Origin: an uncultured Oceanospirillaceae bacterium
GTDB lineage: Bacteria; Pseudomonadota; Gammaproteobacteria; Pseudomonadales; Balneatricaceae
Assembly: GCA_913057435.1 (NCBI GenBank)
Contig: CAJXNY010000013.1
Coordinates: forward strand, 1 to 64,000
Reading direction: 5' to 3'
DNA: 64,000 nucleotides
This document shows positions 36,041 to 45,031 of the stretch, piece after piece. The first letter of the stretch is position 1; every line of letters starts with the position of its first letter. The notes under the pieces were generated by a model, which worked only from the letters and a program-made list of their open reading frames with translations, was not told where the DNA came from and searched no databases. The position numbers and the translations under genes were made by a program.

Positions 36041-36898
36041 TTAGCCTTTCAGCTGTGCCGCAACTTCAGCAGCGAAGTCAACTTCTTCAACTTCGATACC
36101 TTCACCCACTTCGATGCGAGTGAAAGATTTAACAGTAGCGCCTGCATTTTTAGCAAACTGACCTACTTTCAGCTCAGGATTCTTAACGAACGCCTGCTCT
36201 ACCAGGCTGTTTTCCGCCAGGAATTTGTTGATACGGCCAGTCGCCATTTTCTCAGCGATTTCAGCAGGCTTGGATGCCATATCTGGCTGCGCCATGATGA
36301 TGTCTTTCTCTTTAGCAACAACATCAGCAGGCATATCTTCTTTGCTCACAACCTGCGGATTAACCGCCGTTACGTGCATAGCGATATCTTTAGCAACGTC
36401 AGCGTCACCACCGTCCAGCTCTACAATTGCAGCAATTTTAGCGTTGCTGTGAACGTAAGCAGCAACCATAGCGCCTTCAACCAGGAATGCGCGACGGACA
36501 GTGATGTTTTCACCGATTTTCTGAACCAGTGCTTCGCGAGCATTTTCCAGTTCGCCATTCATCAGCGCAGCAACATCAGTCGCTTTAGCTTCGAAGGCTG
36601 CTTCAGATACCAGACGAGTGAACGCCAGGAAGCCTTCATCACGGGCAGCGAAATCAGTTTCAGAGTTAACTTCAACGGCAACAGCGTAGCTGTTGTCGCT
36701 AGCAACTTTAATGACAACAATGCCGTCAGCAGCAGTACGGCTAGCTTTTTTAGCCGCCTTCATGCCAGATGCTTTGCGCAGCTCTTCGATCGCCTTATCG
36801 ATGTCGCCATCCGCAGCAGCCAAAGACTTTTTGCATTCCATCATACCCAGACCCGTACGGTCGCGCAGTTCTTTAACCAGTTTAGCGGAAATCGCCAT
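36041..36898 (-). CDS. tsf: Elongation factor Ts
   Basis: Guanine-nucleotide exchange factor for EF-Tu. 285 residues. The N-terminal UBA-like motif [20 protein letters not shown] and the core motif [15 protein letters not shown] (near residue 80) are diagnostic. The repeated core subdomains and the helical insertion are present. It is separated from rpsB by a terminator-like hairpin that probably adjusts the S2 to EF-Ts ratio. Confidence 0.98.
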   Translation of the reverse strand: MAISAKLVKELRDRTGLGMMECKKSLAAADGDIDKAIEELRKASGMKAAKKASRTAADGIVVIKVASDNSYAVAVEVNSETDFAARDEGFLAFTRLVSEAAFEAKATDVAALMNGELENAREALVQKIGENITVRRAFLVEGAMVAAYVHSNAKIAAIVELDGGDADVAKDIAMHVTAVNPQVVSKEDMPADVVAKEKDIIMAQPDMASKPAEIAEKMATGRINKFLAENSLVEQAFVKNPELKVGQFAKNAGATVKSFTRIEVGEGIEVEEVDFAAEVAAQLKG

Positions 36899-36941
36899 GG
36901 TGGTTTACCCCTCAAAATTTTACGAATAAAAACAGAAATTC

Positions 36942-36966
36942 AAAAAAGGGGAGCCTTAGGCCCCCC
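36942..36966 (-). terminator. Attenuating terminator between rpsB and tsf
   Basis: On the minus strand GGGGGGCC-TAA-GGCTCCCC forms an 8-bp stem with one mismatch, followed by T6. It lies between the rpsB stop and the tsf start. A partial terminator is known at this spot in other gammaproteobacteria. Confidence 0.8.
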
Positions 36967-37010
36967 TCTGTATTTCAGTCCGAAGATACCCGGAACGCGT
37001 TACAGCAGAT

Positions 37011-37748
37011 TTACTCTGCGGCGTTTGGTGCTTCGACTTCGACGAATTCGCTCTTCTCGCCAGTAGCGGCAGAAGCGCCTTCCAGGCAAGCGTCAGCAGC
37101 AGACTTAACGTAGATCTGGATAGCACGCAGAGCGTCATCGTTACCCGGAATTACGTAGTCGATGCCATCAGGGTTGCTGTTAGTATCAACAACACCGATA
37201 ACTGGGATACCCAGTTTGTTGGCTTCGTTAACAGCGATACGCTCGTGGTCAACATCGATTACGAACAGAGCGTCCGGCAGGCCGCCCATATCCTTGATAC
37301 CACCGATAGAACGGTCCAGCTTTTCCATTTCGCGCTGACGCATCAGCGCTTCTTTCTTGGTCAGCTTCTCGAACGTACCGTCCTGGCTCTGGGATTCCAG
37401 CTCACGCAGACGACGGATAGACTGACGAATAGTCTTGTAGTTCGTCAGCATACCACCCAACCAGCGGTGGTTTACGAACGGCATGCTCGCACGCAGGGCT
37501 TCTTCTTTGATGATCTTACCGGCAGCGCGTTTAGTACCAACAAACAGAACCTTGTTCTTGTTTGAAGCCATGTTCTGAACAACGTCCAGCGCACCGTTCA
37601 TCGCTGGCAGCGTGTGCTCCAGGTTGATGATATGGATTTTGTTACGAGCGCCGAAAATGTATTTGCCCATTTTCGGGTTCCAGTAACGCGTCTGGTGACC
37701 GAAGTGTACACCTGCTTTGAGCAGGTCGCGCATGCTAATTTTAGCCAT
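37011..37748 (-). CDS. rpsB: 30S ribosomal protein S2
   Basis: Small-subunit protein. The start at 37748 gives [27 protein letters not shown], the family N-terminus; the reading frame is open further upstream but without homology. 245 residues. [19 protein letters not shown] near residue 65 and [34 protein letters not shown]-type motifs (near residue 155) are present. In E. coli S2 represses rpsB-tsf by binding its own leader, and the upstream region here could do the same. Confidence 0.98.
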   Translation of the reverse strand: MAKISMRDLLKAGVHFGHQTRYWNPKMGKYIFGARNKIHIINLEHTLPAMNGALDVVQNMASNKNKVLFVGTKRAAGKIIKEEALRASMPFVNHRWLGGMLTNYKTIRQSIRRLRELESQSQDGTFEKLTKKEALMRQREMEKLDRSIGGIKDMGGLPDALFVIDVDHERIAVNEANKLGIPVIGVVDTNSNPDGIDYVIPGNDDALRAIQIYVKSAADACLEGASAATGEKSEFVEVEAPNAAE

Positions 37749-38127
37749 GATAATTCCTATAATGTTTGGGTTTCTGCTTCCACAATCCGCATCTGGCAAA
37801 CCCGGATGGGCACCCTGACAAATGTCTCGGACCGTGTGTAATTTTTGCGTCAAGCGCAATTTTCGAGCGCGAATTAAACCACAAGCGAGCGCTGGATTAA
37901 AGCGCTTCTTTTGGCTTGAGCCTGCGGCGTTGCTACAATCTCCAGCCAGAGTCAGGCCAAAGTATCGCAACACAGCGCACATCGGCCGACAACCGGATAG
38001 AATACCGGTAACAGACAGATGCCCACACGGGCTCATTTAACGCCAGAACCTGCAGCAACCGGTTCAGACCGGCTCGCGCTGGCAGCCCGGAAAGACGCTG
38101 CCTATATGAAGAATAGTTAAGGACATC
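37749..38127. promoter_or_regulatory. Divergent rpsB/map intergenic region with rpsB leader
   Basis: This 379-base gap separates divergent rpsB and map and contains no convincing gene. The minus-strand half is the rpsB leader, the site of the S2 autoregulatory element and T44-type RNA in E. coli. Here the leader from about 37830 has self-complementary stretches (cccatccggg, tggcaaacccggatggg region), but I could not fit a specific fold. The plus-strand half holds the map promoter and a leader of about 180 bases. Confidence 0.5.
37911..37939 (+). promoter_or_regulatory. Sigma-70 promoter for map
   Basis: TTGGCT (37911-37916) and TACAAT (37934-37939) are separated by exactly 17 bases. This predicts a start near 37946 and an untranslated leader of about 180 bases before map. 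Confidence 0.6.
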
Positions 38128-38898
38128 ATGAGCATTATCATTAAAACTGCTACCGATATAGAAAAAATGCGCATCGCAGGCCGGCTGGCCGCCGACGTAC
38201 TGGAGATGATCGAACCCCATGTCCAGGCTGGCGTCACCACCAACGCGCTGAACCAGCTGTGCCATGACTATATTGTCAATGTTCAGGACGCCATTCCAGC
38301 ACCGTTGAACTATCACGGTTTTCCCAAGTCCATCTGTACCTCGGTTAACCACGTCGTCTGTCATGGCATCCCTAATGACAAGGCACTGAAAAGCGGTGAT
38401 CTGGTCAACATAGATATCACCGTGATCAAAGATGGCTATCACGGCGACACCAGCAAGATGTTCTTTGTTGGTAAACCGCTACCCCATGCCCAGCGTCTGG
38501 TTGAAGTCACCCAGGAATGCCTCTATAAAGCAATGGAGCTGCTGAAGCCAGGGGTACGCCTGGGCGACATTGGCGCGGTGATTCAGCAACACGCTGAAAA
38601 ACACCATTACAGCGTGGTACGTGAGTACTGTGGCCATGGGATCGGCCTGGGCTTCCACGAAGAGCCACAGGTACTGCATTACGGTAAAGCCGGTACTGGC
38701 GAAGCCCTCAAGGAAGGCATGATTTTCACCATCGAGCCGATGATTAATGCTGGCAAACGCCAGGTCAAGCTATCCAACCAGGACGGCTGGACCGTAACCA
38801 CCGCCGACCGCCGCCTGTCAGCTCAGTGGGAGCATACTATTCTGCTGACCGCCGACGGCTATGAAGTCCTGACCAGGCGCTCAGAAGAAAGCTTCTGA
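38128..38898 (+). CDS. map: Methionine aminopeptidase type I
   Basis: Removes the initiator Met from nascent proteins. 256 residues. Metal ligands are seen in NIDITVIKDGYHGDTSKMF (Asp pair near residues 96-107), the His in YCGHGIGLGFHEEPQVLHY (near residue 170), and Glu in MIFTIEPMIN and QWEHTILLT. Divergent from rpsB and followed after 40 bases by glnD, as in E. coli. AAGGACATC precedes the ATG. Confidence 0.98.
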   Translation: MSIIIKTATDIEKMRIAGRLAADVLEMIEPHVQAGVTTNALNQLCHDYIVNVQDAIPAPLNYHGFPKSICTSVNHVVCHGIPNDKALKSGDLVNIDITVIKDGYHGDTSKMFFVGKPLPHAQRLVEVTQECLYKAMELLKPGVRLGDIGAVIQQHAEKHHYSVVREYCGHGIGLGFHEEPQVLHYGKAGTGEALKEGMIFTIEPMINAGKRQVKLSNQDGWTVTTADRRLSAQWEHTILLTADGYEVLTRRSEESF

Positions 38899-38938
38899 TC
38901 AGCCCGGGATAATCTGAACCAACCGTTACGAGAGCGCC

Positions 38939-41629
38939 ATGCCCATTCCAGAACAGATCCAGGACCACGATCTTCTGAACCCTGCTGAATTGCATCGCGA
39001 GCTAGCGGCCAGCCGCCACGCGCTGCCCGTACTCAAGCACGCCTTGACAACTGCGCAGGAAAAAATGGACCAGCGCTTTCGCAGCGGTGGCGACATCCGG
39101 CAACTTATCTACGGTCGCGCCTGGATTGTCGATCAGGTACTCACCGCGGCATGGCAACTGTTTGACTGGCCCGACGACAAACACGTCGCGTTGATTGCCG
39201 TCGGTGGCTACGGCCGCGGCGAACTGCACCCGCGCTCCGATGTGGACATTCTGATCCTGGTTGACGGCATCAAAGCCGAAGATTATAACGACACAATCAG
39301 CGGCTTTCTGACCCTGCTGTGGGATCTGTCACTGGACATTGGCTCCAGCGTCCGCAATCTGGACGAGTGCTATAACGAAGCCCGCAACGATATCACCATC
39401 GCCACCAACCTGATCGAGTCACGCACCCTGATCGGTAACACCCTGCTCCACGAGCAGATGTACCTGCGGGTGACCAGCGAAGGGGCATGGACCGACAAAG
39501 AATTTTTTAAAGCCAAGCGTAAAGAACAGCAGGGCCGCCACGAGAAAACCAACAACACCGAATATAACCTGGAACCCAACGTCAAGAACTCCCCCGGCGG
39601 GCTGCGCGACCTGCAGACCATCGGCTGGGTCGCCAAGCGCCATTTCGGCGCCACCTTTATTCGTAACCTGGTCGATCACGGCTTTCTCACCGAGTCAGAA
39701 CTGGACACCCTGAACCGCGGCGAGCTTTATCTGTGGACTGTACGCTACGCACTGCACATGCTCTGCGGGCGACGTGAAGACCGGTTGCTGTTTGACCATC
39801 AGCGTACCCTGGCCGAATTTTTCGGCTATAAAGACCAGGACAATGGCCTGGCCGTTGAGCAGTTCATGAACAAGTACTACCGGGTCGCTAAAGCGATGTC
39901 CGAATTCAACGACATGCTGCTGCAGTACTTCTATGAAGCGATCATCAAAGTCGATGAAACCCCGCACATCGAAGAGCTGAATAACCGCTTCCAGATCAAC
40001 AACAACGCTATCGAAGTCACCCACGATAAAGTGTTCGAGCACACTCCGTTCGCACTGATGGAGCTGTTTGTACTGATCGCGCAGAATCGACAAATCAAAG
40101 GCGTGCGCGCCTCCACCATCCGCCTGCTGCGCGATCACCGCTACCTGATCAACGACGAATTCCGTAATGACCTGCGTAACACCAGCCTGTTTATGGAACT
40201 GCTACGTTCCCCGGAAGGCGTGTCCAGTGAACTGAAACGGATGAACCGTTACGGCATCCTGGGACGTTACCTGCCCGAGTTCGGCGAGATCGTCGGCCAG
40301 ATGCAGCACGACCTGTTCCATATTTACACCGTTGATGCGCACACCATGAAGGTGATCCAGAAAATGCGTCAGTTCCGTCACCGGGACTATCGCGAACAGT
40401 TCCCGATTGCGCACCGCATCACCAATCAGCTGCCCAAAGTCGAGTTGCTGTATATCGCTGGTCTCTACCACGATATCGGCAAAGGCAGGGGCGGTGACCA
40501 CTCCCAGCTCGGCGCCGGCGATGCCATTGAGTTCTGTCAGCGCCATCACCTTGGCAAATGGGACACTCAGCTGGTTGCCTGGCTGGTCCGCAACCACCTG
40601 CTAATGTCGATGACCGCTCAGCGTAAAGACATTTCTGACCCCGAAGTCATCCATCACTTCGCCGGTCAGGTGGGCGACCAGCTGCATCTTGATTACCTCT
40701 ACGCACTGACCGTGGCCGACATCAACGCCACCAACCACAGCCTGTGGAACAGCTGGCGCGCCACACTGATGCGCCAACTCTACACCGAAACAAAACGCAC
40801 CCTGCGTCGCGGACTGGAATGCCCGGTCAACAAAGAAGACCGTATCGAACAGATACAGCACGAAACCATGGCCAGCCTGCAGCGCCAGGGGCTGAATGAA
40901 TCTAGCGTACTGGAATTCTGGAGCACCCTGGGTGATGACTACTTTTTGCGCGAAACGGCCCAGAGCATCAGCTGGCACACCCGCGCTATCCTGGAACACA
41001 CAGATAAAGAGCTACCGCTGATCCTGATTCGCCAGACCTCGCATCGCCTTTACGAAGGTGCGACCGAGATTTTCATCTACAGCCGCGATCTGCCTAATCT
41101 GTTTGCGGCCACCGTGGCCGCAATGGACCAGCTCAACCTGAACATCCAGGATGCGCGTGTTATCGCCACCGATAACGGCTATACCCTCAACACATTCACC
41201 GTACTCACCGACAACGACGAGCCGCTATCGGAAAACCCCGACCAGCTGGAATACATCGCCAACCACCTGGTGGAACAGCTCGACGACCCCGATGATTATC
41301 CGGCCATTATCCAGCACCACGTGCCACGCCAGCTGAAACTGTTCGCTACCCGCACCATGGTTCGGCTGAGTAACGACCCCACCGCGCTGATTACCATTCT
41401 TGAAGTCCAGACCGCCGACCGCCCCGGCCTGCTGGCCCGCATTGGCCGTATTTTCGTCGAAAATCAGATCGCTGTACGCAAAGCAAAAATTTCCAGCGTG
41501 GGCGAACGGGTCGAAGATTTCTTCTTTATTACCGATGAGCAGGGCCAGCCAATTTCGGACCCCGAACTGTGCCATCGCCTGCAGAATCAGCTCTGCCAGC
41601 AACTGGACGAACATATCCAGCAACAATAA
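38939..41629 (+). CDS. glnD: Bifunctional uridylyltransferase/uridylyl-removing enzyme GlnD
   Basis: Nitrogen sensor that uridylylates PII proteins when glutamine is low and removes UMP when it is high. 896 residues. The nucleotidyltransferase motif GGYGRGELHPRSDVDILILVDG lies near residue 95. The GlnE-like helical domain follows. The HD hydrolase motif YHDIGKGRGGDHSQLG lies near residue 510. Two ACT domains occupy about residues 705-790 and 815-890 (LEVQTADRPGLLARIGRIF), which bind glutamine. It follows map. The dapD or dapC gene commonly found next is not here. Confidence 0.98.
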   Translation: MPIPEQIQDHDLLNPAELHRELAASRHALPVLKHALTTAQEKMDQRFRSGGDIRQLIYGRAWIVDQVLTAAWQLFDWPDDKHVALIAVGGYGRGELHPRSDVDILILVDGIKAEDYNDTISGFLTLLWDLSLDIGSSVRNLDECYNEARNDITIATNLIESRTLIGNTLLHEQMYLRVTSEGAWTDKEFFKAKRKEQQGRHEKTNNTEYNLEPNVKNSPGGLRDLQTIGWVAKRHFGATFIRNLVDHGFLTESELDTLNRGELYLWTVRYALHMLCGRREDRLLFDHQRTLAEFFGYKDQDNGLAVEQFMNKYYRVAKAMSEFNDMLLQYFYEAIIKVDETPHIEELNNRFQINNNAIEVTHDKVFEHTPFALMELFVLIAQNRQIKGVRASTIRLLRDHRYLINDEFRNDLRNTSLFMELLRSPEGVSSELKRMNRYGILGRYLPEFGEIVGQMQHDLFHIYTVDAHTMKVIQKMRQFRHRDYREQFPIAHRITNQLPKVELLYIAGLYHDIGKGRGGDHSQLGAGDAIEFCQRHHLGKWDTQLVAWLVRNHLLMSMTAQRKDISDPEVIHHFAGQVGDQLHLDYLYALTVADINATNHSLWNSWRATLMRQLYTETKRTLRRGLECPVNKEDRIEQIQHETMASLQRQGLNESSVLEFWSTLGDDYFLRETAQSISWHTRAILEHTDKELPLILIRQTSHRLYEGATEIFIYSRDLPNLFAATVAAMDQLNLNIQDARVIATDNGYTLNTFTVLTDNDEPLSENPDQLEYIANHLVEQLDDPDDYPAIIQHHVPRQLKLFATRTMVRLSNDPTALITILEVQTADRPGLLARIGRIFVENQIAVRKAKISSVGERVEDFFFITDEQGQPISDPELCHRLQNQLCQQLDEHIQQQ

Positions 41630-41655
41630 ACGCCGTATTTTTTGAGGACACCGTC

Positions 41656-41949
41656 ATGGACAAACAGACTGAACTGGAAATTGAGGCCGCCGTCTTCCGG
41701 CGCCTGCTGTCCCACCTGGACAGCCATAAAGAGGTACAGAACATCGATTTGATGAACCTGGCCTCATTCTGCCGTAACTGCCTGTCCAAATGGTATATGG
41801 CCGAAGCAGATACGCGTGGCGAAAGCGTCGATTACGATGCCGCACGTGAACGGGTCTATGGCGAACCGTATGACGACTGGAAAGAAAAACACCAGCAGCA
41901 AGCCACTGCCGAACAGCTGGAAAAATTTGCTCAGAAAACCGGTAAATAA
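41656..41949 (+). CDS. DUF1244 family protein
   Basis: 97-residue small protein. The start at 41656 has GAGGA 9 bases upstream; an in-frame extension would overlap glnD. It carries the DUF1244 core around FCRNCLSKWYMAEADTRG (residues 36-53), with two Cys three apart, and EPYDDWKEKHQ near residue 72. The family is widespread in proteobacteria, soluble and helical, and of unknown function. Position directly after glnD and before a terminator suggests cotranscription with glnD. Confidence 0.85.
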   Translation: MDKQTELEIEAAVFRRLLSHLDSHKEVQNIDLMNLASFCRNCLSKWYMAEADTRGESVDYDAARERVYGEPYDDWKEKHQQQATAEQLEKFAQKTGK

Positions 41950-41990
41950 CACTGCCTTGAAAGAAGTTTTTCATTATAGCCAGAGCATAA

Positions 41991-42015
41991 AAAAGGCGCC
42001 TTAAGCGCCTTTTTT
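41991..42015 (+). terminator. Bidirectional terminator after the DUF1244 gene
   Basis: AGGCGC (41994-41999) pairs with GCGCCT (42005-42010), flanked by A6 and T6. It lies between the convergent DUF1244 gene and the flgO-flgP unit and can serve both. Confidence 0.92.
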
Positions 42016-42031
42016 CACCGCCGCGTTCACA

Positions 42032-42508
42032 TTAACGCGCCACTTTCATATCCACCCAGGCACGTTGCACCTGGTTCATATCCACTTCCAGCGTTGTCGC
42101 ATAGGTGTCTTTCTGAATCGGGAACGTTTTCACCACCCGCGCACCCCGTACAATCCCCGACACTGCCGCCTTGAACTGATCGCTTTCAACGATCATATCT
42201 TTAACCCGCGACGTACCGAACAGGTACTGGCCATGCACAATGGCTGCCAGCTCCTGATACGCCCGCAACTTGGACGCACGCATCGCTACAATCATCTTAT
42301 GCTCACGGCTTTTGCCTGGCTGCAGGCTGATCGGCGCATAGCCTGTTGCCCGCACCCAGTGCGGTGGCTGAGGTTTTTGCTGTACCAGCCGATCGCCAGA
42401 CCTCGGCATTGACGACGCAATTTCTTTGGCCGACTCGGTTATGGTTTCACAACCACTGAGCAACACCAGCAAGGCTGTAACCAGCCCCAGTTTAATCAAT
42501 CGCATCAT
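42032..42508 (-). CDS. flgP: FlgP-like LPP20 family outer-membrane lipoprotein
   Basis: 158-residue lipoprotein with signal peptide and lipobox LLSGC (Cys near residue 20). The C-terminal LPP20-type domain includes AMRASKLRAYQELAAIVHGQYL near residue 80 and ends with a beta-rich segment. In Vibrio FlgP is an outer-membrane flagellar protein that builds part of the outer basal disk and stabilises the polar flagellum. Placement directly after flgO (4-base overlap) and beside divergent flgT supports that role. No other flagellar genes lie in the window. Confidence 0.8.
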   Translation of the reverse strand: MMRLIKLGLVTALLVLLSGCETITESAKEIASSMPRSGDRLVQQKPQPPHWVRATGYAPISLQPGKSREHKMIVAMRASKLRAYQELAAIVHGQYLFGTSRVKDMIVESDQFKAAVSGIVRGARVVKTFPIQKDTYATTLEVDMNQVQRAWVDMKVAR

Positions 42509-43248
42509 TTTACCCCTGCCGGCCCCTGAGCATTTTCAATAATCATCCCTTTGCGCATCGCCGTTAATGGATCATATCCCGGCAATGCCCCTTCCAGCTG
42601 ATCATTCGCTATATGCGCCTGCCCACTGGCAACCACCTGACGAGTTGTTGTATCCAGCACCCGGGCATTAATCACAATACCGTCTGGATAGCGGGCATAG
42701 GTGCCGGTCAGGACAAAATAAATCCGAAAACGACTGCGTAAACCGGATAGCTGTTTAGCACTCAGTGCAGACTTGACCGTGGTATTCATACTCACAGCAC
42801 GGTAGTCCACCAGGTTAAACCCGCGAGACTGCAACTGATAAACAAACGATTCACTGATCCGCTCACCCAGTGCATTCTGTTTTTGTACGTGAGGCCGCTC
42901 AACAAACGGCATCACCGCCAGCGGCAGGCGTTGAACGCGCGCCTGATTCAGGCCTTCTTCAATCAGCGCCCCTATATCACGGGTCGCCACACTGACCGGG
43001 TCAGACAACACCGGCATCGGCGGCACCATCACAGTCTGCGCGCTAGCTTCCATCGTATCAACAGCTACCGCTGGCTCCGTACTCGTCGCATCAGCGACCT
43101 CTGCTGGCGTGACTAAAGCAGAGTCCTGTAAATAAAGAGGCTGCTCCTTGCCCTGAGGAAAGAATGGCTCTGTTTGCGCACCTGCCAGCGCCACTGTGGC
43201 GACACCAGACATTAAGGCGCCCACCAGAGGTAACAGGAAAAATCTCAT
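42505..43248 (-). CDS. flgO: FlgO family outer-membrane flagellar protein
   Basis: 247 residues with an N-terminal signal peptide (LLPLVGALMSGVATVALA, residues 4-21). The C-terminal FlgO domain begins LIEEGLNQARVQRLPLAVMPFVERPHVQ near residue 93, then ALGERISESFVYQLQSRGFNLVDYR and FVLTGTYARYPDGIVINARVLD. The region between residues 25 and 85 is low-complexity. The family is needed for flagellar stability and motility in Vibrio. The stop overlaps the flgP start. Confidence 0.82.
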   Translation of the reverse strand: MRFFLLPLVGALMSGVATVALAGAQTEPFFPQGKEQPLYLQDSALVTPAEVADATSTEPAVAVDTMEASAQTVMVPPMPVLSDPVSVATRDIGALIEEGLNQARVQRLPLAVMPFVERPHVQKQNALGERISESFVYQLQSRGFNLVDYRAVSMNTTVKSALSAKQLSGLRSRFRIYFVLTGTYARYPDGIVINARVLDTTTRQVVASGQAHIANDQLEGALPGYDPLTAMRKGMIIENAQGPAGVK

Positions 43249-43450
43249 TCCATCGTCTCCGCTATATTCGCTTATCAGCCGTAATCTATCACAAAAGCCC
43301 CAAAGCCATTGATCAAATCAGAACAGATTAAAACTCGTAGCCCTATAGTATCGGCATGGAGCAGTGATTTTTAACTATCGCATTAGATTGAATCGCCGAT
43401 AGAATGTAAATAATGTTGCCTGAACCTGATGGACCGCGGACTTTTAAACC
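43249..43450. promoter_or_regulatory. Divergent flgO/flgT promoter region
   Basis: 202 bases between divergent flagellar genes. On the plus strand GCCGATAG (43392-43399) matches the sigma-28 -10 consensus in seven of eight positions, but the -35 eleven bases upstream (TATCGCAT) fits poorly. I could not find a good sigma-54 site on either strand. Confidence 0.3.
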
Positions 43451-44665
43451 ATGTATAGCGCCCTGTTACCTCTGTTTTTTAGCCTCTTTGCATTACTGTT
43501 TTCAACCCTGGCACCTGCCGTTACCGTCGTCGCAGAAGGCAGAGCCCTGATTCTGGATAATGATCTGACGTCTGCAGAAGAAGCCGCGCTCCAGGATGCG
43601 ACTCAACAAGCCTCCATGCAAGCCGCGGTGTATGTCAGCAGCAACCAGCACCTGCGTGATGGCATTCTCGAAGTTGATAATATGCAGATCGCGACGCTGG
43701 GCAGAGTCAGCGATATCAAAATCCTCGACAAAAAAGTGATCGGTCGCCAGTACATAGTCCGCATTCAGGCCGACGTGAACAGCGATACCGGTTGCGAGAA
43801 TGGTAACAGCAACCGTTATCTTAAATCCGTGGCCATTGCGGCTTTCCCTCTGGAGCGCCCTACCCAGGCCAACCGCGGCGGCCTGGCCGACATTGAACAT
43901 GGCCTGAGCCGTAAACTGCTACAACGGATGCAGGGCATCGAGTTTCTGCAGCCCATCAATGCGACCAATATCAATCTGCATCCCAATTTGCAGACTGCTG
44001 CCAGCCGCCAGCTCGACAACGGCGCACTCACCACCGTGGTCGCCAACAGCCGCAACCTGAACGTTCAGTACATTGTGTCAGGCGTCATTCGCGATATGTC
44101 GATGGTGGACCAGCGTGCCGCTCAGCAGGACAACTACTTTATCGACCTGTACAACCGGCTGGATTACAAAAGTAAAAAACATCTGCGCACCCTGTCCTTC
44201 GACCTGTTCCTGCATGATGGCTACACTGGTGCACTGCTGTGGCAAAAGCGCTACCAGACAGCTGGCCTGTGGCACTACGAACCCGAATTCCGTACCGGCT
44301 TTAGCAGCGCAGCGTTTGGCCAGAGTGACTATGGCCAGAAAATCGAAATGCTGCTCGGCGAGATGAATAAAGAAGTCGCCGAAGAACTGCGCTGCCGCCC
44401 GTTCTCTGCGCGCATCACCCGCACTGATGACCGCACCCTGTGGATTACAGCAGGTAAACTGGATGGCCTGTCTCGTGGTGACAAAGTCACCGTCTACCGC
44501 CGCTCCACCGCCTACACCGACGGCCTGATGACCCAGGAACAACTGACAAATACCCGTGCTACCGCGATTATAGAAGAGGTTCAGCCCACCTTTTCCACGG
44601 CGCGCTTAAGCCAGGATTCAGGCATTTTGAATATAAGAGAGGGCGACGTCGTCAAAGCCTGGTAA
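43451..44665 (+). CDS. flgT: Flagellar assembly protein FlgT (H-ring)
   Basis: 404 residues with a signal peptide (residues 1-23, ending LAPAVT). The N-terminal domain starts VVAEGRALILDNDLTSAEEAALQDATQQASMQA, as in FlgT. The middle domain has a TolB-N-like fold (VAIAAFPLERPTQANRGGLADIEHGLSRKLLQR near residue 133). The C-terminal domain is ITAGKLDGLSRGDKVTVYRR near residue 337. FlgT forms the H-ring around the LP ring and anchors the MotX/MotY T-ring of sodium-driven polar motors. This implies such a motor, though MotX/Y are not in the window. Confidence 0.85.
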   Translation: MYSALLPLFFSLFALLFSTLAPAVTVVAEGRALILDNDLTSAEEAALQDATQQASMQAAVYVSSNQHLRDGILEVDNMQIATLGRVSDIKILDKKVIGRQYIVRIQADVNSDTGCENGNSNRYLKSVAIAAFPLERPTQANRGGLADIEHGLSRKLLQRMQGIEFLQPINATNINLHPNLQTAASRQLDNGALTTVVANSRNLNVQYIVSGVIRDMSMVDQRAAQQDNYFIDLYNRLDYKSKKHLRTLSFDLFLHDGYTGALLWQKRYQTAGLWHYEPEFRTGFSSAAFGQSDYGQKIEMLLGEMNKEVAEELRCRPFSARITRTDDRTLWITAGKLDGLSRGDKVTVYRRSTAYTDGLMTQEQLTNTRATAIIEEVQPTFSTARLSQDSGILNIREGDVVKAW

Positions 44666-44682
44666 GTGATGTTCGAACATGA

Positions 44683-44715
44683 GTCACAGAGTCGGTTTTA
44701 AACAGCCTCTGTGAC
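44683..44715 (+). terminator. Inverted repeat downstream of flgT
   Basis: GTCACAGAG (44683-44691) and CTCTGTGAC (44707-44715) form a perfect 9-bp stem with a 15-base loop, 17 bases after the flgT stop. There is no T run, so termination is uncertain. Confidence 0.4.
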
Positions 44716-44759
44716 GATATTCTCCAGTCGCATCCATTTCACCGTTCTGTAAAGAACCG

Positions 44760-44765
44760 TATAAT
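44760..44765 (+). promoter_or_regulatory. -10 element for the zapB-like gene
   Basis: A perfect TATAAT lies 35 bases before the ATG. The -35 at 17-18 bases upstream (TTTCAC/ATTTCA) is weak. Confidence 0.5.
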
Positions 44766-44799
44766 CAGGCCTTTCGCCCCCCTGAATATTGGAAGACTC

Positions 44800-45003
44800 A
44801 TGCACAAAGAATTACTGGAACAACTGGAATCAAAAATTGGTCAGCTGCTTGACGAAGTTGAACTGCTTCGAATGGAAGTGACTGAGCTGAAAGAAGAGAA
44901 AGGCCAGCTGGCAAATAACAATGCCAGCCTGGAAGAAGCACAGAACGAGTCGACCGACCGTCTGAAAGGCCTGCTGGCCCGCTTTGCACAGGACGAGAGC
45001 TAA
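44800..45003 (+). CDS. ZapB-like coiled-coil cell division protein (TIGR02449 type)
   Basis: 67 residues, almost entirely one heptad-rich coiled coil (LLEQLESKIGQLLDEVELLRM then VTELKEEKGQLANNN), ending LLARFAQDES. Length and pattern match small ZapB-related proteins that associate with the Z ring through ZapA. In pseudomonads a gene of this type sits beside zapA, but no zapA is seen here, so assignment to ZapB is by similarity of form. CGAGAGC-TAA-GCTCTCG makes a hairpin centred on the stop codon. Confidence 0.7.
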   Translation: MHKELLEQLESKIGQLLDEVELLRMEVTELKEEKGQLANNNASLEEAQNESTDRLKGLLARFAQDES

Positions 45004-45010
45004 GCTCTCG
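44994..45010. terminator. Perfect hairpin centred on a stop codon
   Basis: CGAGAGC (44994-45000) and GCTCTCG (45004-45010) flank the TAA stop of the zapB-like gene. It lies between two convergent genes. No T run is present, so it may instead block 3' decay. Confidence 0.35.
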
Positions 45011-45031
45011 CCCCGCTGGCGGCTGGATCTG

